Origin: Kocuria sp.
GTDB taxonomy: Bacteria; Actinomycetota; Actinomycetes; Actinomycetales; Micrococcaceae
DNA length: 64,000 nucleotides
Assembly (NCBI GenBank): GCA_030524035.1
Contig: JAUNHG010000002.1
Span: 1 to 64,000 of the forward strand
Reading direction: 5' to 3'
A program made the position numbers and the translations under genes. Within the stretch, counting starts at the first letter, position 1. Every line of letters begins with the position of its first letter. Below the pieces are notes generated by a model. That model searched no databases, had not been told where the DNA came from, and saw only the letters and a list, made by a program, of their open reading frames with translations. Shown here piece by piece: positions 60,270 to 64,000 of this stretch.

Positions 60270-60757
60270 CGGAGGCCTACTCCCACGCCCTGCTGGTCAC
60301 CGGCGCGCGCACGTGGGTCAACGAGGCCGCGATGCGCGGCGCTTTCAACGAGGCCTGGCGCAGCTGGGGACCCGGCGACGTCTCGCGTCCGCTGCTGATC
60401 TCCGGGCACTGCCCCCAGGGAGCCGACGCCATGGCCGAGAGGCTGTGGCGCGCCGCGGGCTTCGAGGTGCTCGAGGTCCCCGCCGACTGGGACGCCCACG
60501 GCCTGCGCGCAGGGTTCGAGCGCAACAGCGAGATGGTCAGGCTCGCGCGGTCGCTGCGCGAGCGGGGGACGGCCGTCCTCTGCGCAGCCTTCCTCGACCT
60601 CTGCGCCAGGGGCCGCTGCCCGCAGGCCCGCCGCCAGCAGCTGATCCCCTCGGTGCCCGGCCACTTCTCGCACGGCACTTCGCACTGCAGGGCCGAGGCC
60701 CTCGCGGCAGGCATCCGCACGATCGACGTCGTGCCCGCATCGTTGCGCGGGATCTGA
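60266..60757 (+). CDS. SLOG-superfamily (YspA/DUF2493-like) protein
   Basis: 163 residues. LLVTGARTWVNEAAMRGAFNEA, LLISGHCPQGADAMAERLWRAAGFEVLEVPADWDAHG and AGFERNSEMVRLA follow the nucleotide-sensing SLOG pattern (VTGxRxW, SGxxxGAD, AxW...G..AG..RN). Such proteins bind nucleotide-derived ligands and some act in defence. Coupled to a lipoprotein gene. Confidence 0.8.
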   Translation: MTEAYSHALLVTGARTWVNEAAMRGAFNEAWRSWGPGDVSRPLLISGHCPQGADAMAERLWRAAGFEVLEVPADWDAHGLRAGFERNSEMVRLARSLRERGTAVLCAAFLDLCARGRCPQARRQQLIPSVPGHFSHGTSHCRAEALAAGIRTIDVVPASLRGI

Positions 60758-60770
60758 TCCCGGACGTGCG

Positions 60771-60803
60771 AAGAGCCCTGCAGCGTGGTGCTGCAGGGCT
60801 CTT
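60771..60803. terminator. Bidirectional terminator
   Basis: AAGAGCCCTGCAGC pairs with GCTGCAGGGCTCTT around GTGGT; separates the SLOG gene from the convergent lsr2. Confidence 0.8.
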
Positions 60804-60872
60804 CGTCGTCGATCGAATGCGAGTGAAGAGGCCGTCCGAGTGGATGCCGAGAGCGGCGCGAGTCCCTGGGGA

Positions 60873-61208
60873 CTACTTGCTCCTCTGGATGCCGTGCGCC
60901 TCGTCATAGGCCGCTTGGACCTTCTTCGGGATGCGCCCGTAAGACGGCACCTCCAGGCCCTGCTCGCGACCCCACTCGCGGATCTTCTCCCGCTCCTCGG
61001 GGGTGGTGTCGGGCACGAGCTTCTTCTTCTCGCCCTTGCCCGTCGCCTTCCTGGCCTTGGTCGCATAGCGCTCGAGTGTCTTCTCCAGCTCCTTCTGCTC
61101 CTCCTCGGTCAGGTCTATCTCGAACCAGGTGTCCTTCAATCCGAAGGTCACCGTCGCCGCGCCTGTCTTGCCACTGAGGTCTGACTCAACCACTTTTCGA
61201 ATAGCCAT
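60873..61208 (-). CDS. lsr2: Lsr2-like nucleoid-associated protein
   Basis: 111 residues. The N-terminal oligomerisation part reads VTFGLKDTWFEIDLTEEEQKELEKTLERY, and the C-terminal DNA-binding part REKIREWGREQGLEVPSYGRIPKKVQAAYDEAHG matches Lsr2. The minor-groove hook is YGR in place of the usual RGR or QGR. Lsr2 coats and silences AT-rich DNA. A copy on a G+C-rich element could act on host genes or other mobile DNA. ATG 61208; ATG 61217 is an alternative. Confidence 0.88.
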   Translation of the reverse strand: MAIRKVVESDLSGKTGAATVTFGLKDTWFEIDLTEEEQKELEKTLERYATKARKATGKGEKKKLVPDTTPEEREKIREWGREQGLEVPSYGRIPKKVQAAYDEAHGIQRSK

Positions 61209-61338
61209 ACTCCTCATGCTAGACGATGCGGCCCCCTGTGGAGATGCCTTTCGACCCAAGTCGCCGACACGTCAGTCGAATGGCTCTCCTGTGGCTCGAA
61301 AACGCTGCTATACCAGCATGAACAAGCATCCACACTGC

Positions 61339-61344
61339 TAAAAT
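61339..61344 (+). promoter_or_regulatory. Candidate -10 of the DHH gene
   Basis: TAAAAT in a locally AT-rich stretch of the 204-bp divergent region between lsr2 and the DHH gene. No clear -35. Confidence 0.4.
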
Positions 61345-61412
61345 CGCACTACGAACGGGTGGCCTTTCACCGCCCTAAGAACCACGACCATCGACACGAT
61401 CGAGAGGCCCCC

Positions 61413-63338
61413 ATGACCACGCTCCAGACCGTAGACGACCACCCCCTCTCGGACGACGGCGTCGACCTCTTCGCCCTGATGTGCCAGCGCCGCGGCTGGA
61501 CCAACGAGTACCTCCGCGACATCGAGTCCACCGAGCACGACGAGCTGCTGGGCCTGTCCGACATGGTCGAGGCCCTGGAGGACGCCCGGGCCGCCGGCCA
61601 CAAGGTCACCATCGCACCCGACTTCGACATGGACGGGATCTCCTCCGGCGTGCTCGGCTACGCCGGGCTCTCGGAGCTCGGCTTCGACGTCGAGCTGCAC
61701 CTTCCCGACTACCGCCGCGGCCACGACCTCACCCCCGAGGACATCGACGAGATCGCCGCGAGGTTCCCGGACACGAAGGTACTGCTCACCTGCGACGGGG
61801 GAGTGAACTCCCACCGCGGCGTCGCAGCGGCCCGCGCCCGGGGCTGGAAGACCCTGGTGACCGACCACCACGAGGAGCTCGAGCCGGGCTCGACGGCCGA
61901 CATCACCGTCGACCCGTGCCGGATCGACGAGACCTACCGGCTCAAGGGGATCTGCGGAGCGCACGTGCTCTACCAGGTGATCGAGGCCTACGCCCGCGTC
62001 CACCGCCCCGACAAGCTCTGGGAGGTCCGCCTCCTGCGGCTGTTCGCCGGGCTCGGCACCGTCTCCGACGTCATGCCGGTGCTCTACGAGAACCGGCAGC
62101 TGGTGCGCGACTCGCTCTCCATCGCCCGGCTGCTGTACGCGCCTGCGCCGAGGACGGTCCCGACTCCGTGGGGATTCGACCCGGACCCCGAGGCGATCGA
62201 CATCGAGCAGGCCACGCTGATGCAGCTGCTGCGCACCGATCCGCACCACCCGGTGTTCGTCCACGCCTTCGAAGGATTCGCGGTCCTGCTGAAGGCCTTC
62301 GGCCAGGCGGGCAAGGTCCGCGACGTCGACAGCCTCGACGAGGGGTTCTACGGGTTCTACGTCGCGCCGGCGATGAACTGCCCGCGCCGCACGGGGGACC
62401 CCCTCGAGCCGTGCTTCGAGGTCTTCACCGCGCAGGACCAGGAAGCCATGCTCGACGCCGCCCATCGCGTGATCGCCACCAACGAGAAGCGCAAGCAGCT
62501 CGTCGAGGTCCACCTGGCCGAGCTCGCCGAGGGCGATCAGCCCCTGGCTCCCTGGGTGTACTTCTCCGACGCCTACCCGGGCATGTACGGCCTGCTGGCC
62601 AACCAGATGATGGAGCGCCACGGCCACCCGGTGGTCGTGCTCAACCGGCCGGCCTCCCCGAACGACTACGTCAGCGGCTCCGGGCGAGCCCCGTCGTGGT
62701 TCGGCATCATCGACGCGCTGGAGCCGCACGACGGCATGAACGCGATCGGCCACCAGCAGGCCTGCGGCGTCAAGGTCGACCGGGCCGAGCTGCTCGACGG
62801 GCTCGTCGACGTGCTGCAGGCCGCGACCCGGATCGCCATGCTGAACGTCGACCAGGACGCACGGCGCGCCGACATCGTGCTCGGCCCCGACCGGGACTGC
62901 GACGCCGGGCTCGACGACCTCGAGCCGCTGGTGGCCTTCGTCCGCCGGGTCGAGGCGCTGCGGCCCTTCGGGCACGGCTTCGTCGCGCCCCTGGTGGAGA
63001 TCGCGATCGAGCCCCTGGGGTTGCGCGTGGACCGCATCGGCTCCGACGCCGACTGCCCGCACGAGCGCACCGATGCCAACATGATGACGAACGCCCGCGG
63101 CTACCGCGTGTGCCGCCTGTGCAAGAAGCACCTCCGGCTGGTCACCCGCTCCGGGGTGTCCTGCCTGTGGTGGAACGTCGCCGAGGAGAAGGAGCCGGAG
63201 CTCCTGCGGCTGACGAGGTCCGCCAGCCGGACCCAGGCGGGGACCCTGCGCTTCGTCGCGAAGCTGGGGCTGAACACCTTCCGCGGCGAGACGCGCGTCC
63301 AGGCCTTCATCGAAGAGCAGATCCCCGCGTCTGCCTGA
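61413..63338 (+). CDS. RecJ-like DHH-family phosphoesterase with zinc-binding insert
   Basis: 641 residues from ATG 61413 after GAGAGG. DHH motifs are in order: IAPDFDMDGISSGVLGY, LLTCDGGVNSHRG, LVTDHHEEL, DPCRIDE and LGTVSDVMP. The C-terminal DHHA1-like part has NDYVSGSGRAPSW and GHQQACGVKV. Near residue 560 a cluster CPHERTD...YRVCRLCKKH...SGVSCLWW suggests an extra zinc finger not found in chromosomal RecJ. Likely a 5'-3' ssDNA exonuclease or related phosphoesterase of the element. Confidence 0.82.
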   Translation: MTTLQTVDDHPLSDDGVDLFALMCQRRGWTNEYLRDIESTEHDELLGLSDMVEALEDARAAGHKVTIAPDFDMDGISSGVLGYAGLSELGFDVELHLPDYRRGHDLTPEDIDEIAARFPDTKVLLTCDGGVNSHRGVAAARARGWKTLVTDHHEELEPGSTADITVDPCRIDETYRLKGICGAHVLYQVIEAYARVHRPDKLWEVRLLRLFAGLGTVSDVMPVLYENRQLVRDSLSIARLLYAPAPRTVPTPWGFDPDPEAIDIEQATLMQLLRTDPHHPVFVHAFEGFAVLLKAFGQAGKVRDVDSLDEGFYGFYVAPAMNCPRRTGDPLEPCFEVFTAQDQEAMLDAAHRVIATNEKRKQLVEVHLAELAEGDQPLAPWVYFSDAYPGMYGLLANQMMERHGHPVVVLNRPASPNDYVSGSGRAPSWFGIIDALEPHDGMNAIGHQQACGVKVDRAELLDGLVDVLQAATRIAMLNVDQDARRADIVLGPDRDCDAGLDDLEPLVAFVRRVEALRPFGHGFVAPLVEIAIEPLGLRVDRIGSDADCPHERTDANMMTNARGYRVCRLCKKHLRLVTRSGVSCLWWNVAEEKEPELLRLTRSASRTQAGTLRFVAKLGLNTFRGETRVQAFIEEQIPASA

Positions 63339-63357
63339 CCCACGGAAGGAGGCGGGC

Positions 63358-64000
63358 ATGCCCGCTCCATCGACCAAGTCCCGCCTCCTCGCCGTCGCCT
63401 GGTGCGTCCTCGTGCCTCTCGGCGCGGTCGCGTGCTACCTGGGCCTGGGCCTCGCGGTGGTCTCGGCGGTCGGCGAGCCGATCCTCGGCACCGCCGTGCT
63501 CGGCGGGATCGCGGCGGCCCTCGTCGGCGCGGCCAGGCTCCTCAGGCCCGGCTGGTTCGCCTTCGCCCCGGAGCGCCGGCCGTCGCCCGGGGCCCCGCGC
63601 CTGCGCCGGACGGTACTCGGGTGCCTGGCCCTGGCGTTCCTCGCCGGGCAGTCGCTGGCCCTGTGGCTCTACGCGCTCGGCGGGTCCGAGGCCTTCGACC
63701 AGTCGACCCGGGCAAGGCAGGACGCTGGCGCGCTCGTCGTACTCCTGCTCGCGCTGGTCGTGGCACCGCTGGCCGAGGAGATGCTCTTCCGCGGCCTGGT
63801 CTACCCGCTGCTGCGGCGCAGAACCGGGATCGTCGCCTCCGTGTTCGTCACGACCGCGGTCTTCGGCCTGCTGCACGGCAACGTCGTGCAGTTCGCCGCG
63901 GCACTGCCCCTGGCCGTCCTCCTGGCGCTGATCTACGAGCGCACGAGGGCGCTCTGGCCCTGCGTCGTCATCCACCTGGGCTTCAACGTCGTCGCGATGC
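63358..64000 (+). CDS. CPBP-family intramembrane metalloprotease, cut by the window edge
   Basis: At least 214 residues, ATG 63358 with GGAAGGAGG upstream. Several membrane helices; the motifs AEEMLFRGLVYPLL, VFGLLHGNVVQF and VVIHLGFNVVA are the three CPBP (CAAX/Abi) motifs with Glu-Glu and two His as metal ligands. Roles in this family include bacteriocin immunity and protein maturation. The 3' end is outside the window. Confidence 0.85.
   Translation, partial: MPAPSTKSRLLAVAWCVLVPLGAVACYLGLGLAVVSAVGEPILGTAVLGGIAAALVGAARLLRPGWFAFAPERRPSPGAPRLRRTVLGCLALAFLAGQSLALWLYALGGSEAFDQSTRARQDAGALVVLLLALVVAPLAEEMLFRGLVYPLLRRRTGIVASVFVTTAVFGLLHGNVVQFAAALPLAVLLALIYERTRALWPCVVIHLGFNVVAM

Larger units (their letters stand above)
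20960..64000. mobile_element. Integrative conjugative element or integrated plasmid, left part
   Basis: Everything right of the mutM junction is strongly G+C rich and codes for conjugation-type functions (VirB6-, VirB4- and PrgI-like proteins, TopB-type topoisomerase, SSB), partition (ParM, ParR), SOS polymerase, toxin-antitoxin, Lsr2 and many small unknowns. Relaxase, coupling protein, replication initiator and integrase are not in the window, so the element continues beyond 64,000. A contig misjoin is a less likely explanation, because the mutM frame is continuous across the boundary. Confidence 0.75.

Noticed and set aside
20960-64000. CRISPR array
   Set aside because: No tandem repeats with regular unique spacers; the repeats found are dispersed or degenerate, and no cas genes are present.
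20960-64000. Insertion sequences, transposases or site-specific integrase
   Set aside because: None recognised in any frame. The integrase implied by the mutM junction must lie outside the window.

Overview
The window joins two unlike pieces of DNA. Bases 1 to about 20,950 are an ordinary actinobacterial chromosome segment of moderate G+C. The gene content and order (tRNA-Glu, a pair of dynamin-like GTPases, an IclR regulator divergent from leuCD, murA, gpsA, ddl, a DUF3515 lipoprotein, thiL, a DAK-type protein, recG, rsmD, ugd, coaD, DUF177, rpmF, rnc, mutM) is typical of Micrococcales, and Micrococcaceae-like relatives are the best guess. From about 20,960 to the right edge the DNA becomes strongly G+C rich, with G or C in most third codon positions, and carries plasmid or conjugation-type genes. 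The switch falls inside the 3' end of mutM, whose frame stays intact, so the right part looks like an integrative conjugative element or integrated plasmid that entered at mutM and restores its zinc finger. No integrase, relaxase, coupling protein, replication initiator or right-hand attachment site lies in the window, so the element continues past 64,000.

Layout of the element. 21-23 kb: small zinc-ribbon protein, a lipoprotein behind a structured leader, two unknowns. 23.3-33.5 kb (minus strand): a type IV secretion block with a VirB6-like membrane protein carrying a very long disordered tail, a VirB4-like protein that has lost its Walker A motif, a PrgI/VirB3-like protein and a TopB-type topoisomerase. 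34-36 kb: umuDC behind a LexA-type SOS box. 36.5-37.2 kb: a HigBA-like toxin-antitoxin pair. 37.2-40.6 kb: a tightly overlapping five-gene operon (RHH protein, unknown, degenerate HNH, zinc-ribbon/HTH protein, M50 peptidase). 40.9-41.7 kb: lipoprotein. 42-52.7 kb (plus strand): many small genes including ssb, a secreted nuclease lipoprotein, a DUF6036-like nucleotidyltransferase and a SpoT-type HD hydrolase. 53-57.4 kb (minus strand): an RseP-type site-2 protease, then parR, parM and two linked genes. 57.4-59.5 kb: about 2 kb without credible genes, holding a candidate parC centromere, inverted GTGTACGGG repeats, two DnaA-box-like sites and repeated CGCTGCGC octamers. 59.5-64 kb: unknown protein, lipoprotein, SLOG protein, Lsr2, a RecJ-like DHH protein and a CPBP protease cut by the window edge.

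The most unusual signal is a family of short perfect hairpins with the core C-GNA-G (loops GGA or GCA), all with the loop on the plus strand. Eleven exact copies lie between 21.4 and 59.4 kb, mostly just downstream of a terminator and upstream of a small plus-strand gene. Stems differ between copies by paired, compensating changes, so it is the fold that is conserved. Their C-GNA-G core is the one known to form exceptionally stable single-stranded DNA mini-hairpins. The set sits in a region encoding SSB, UmuDC and partition genes, the kind of cargo found in the leading region of conjugative plasmids. A role as single-stranded promoters or regulatory RNA hairpins is therefore worth testing, but that role is inference.
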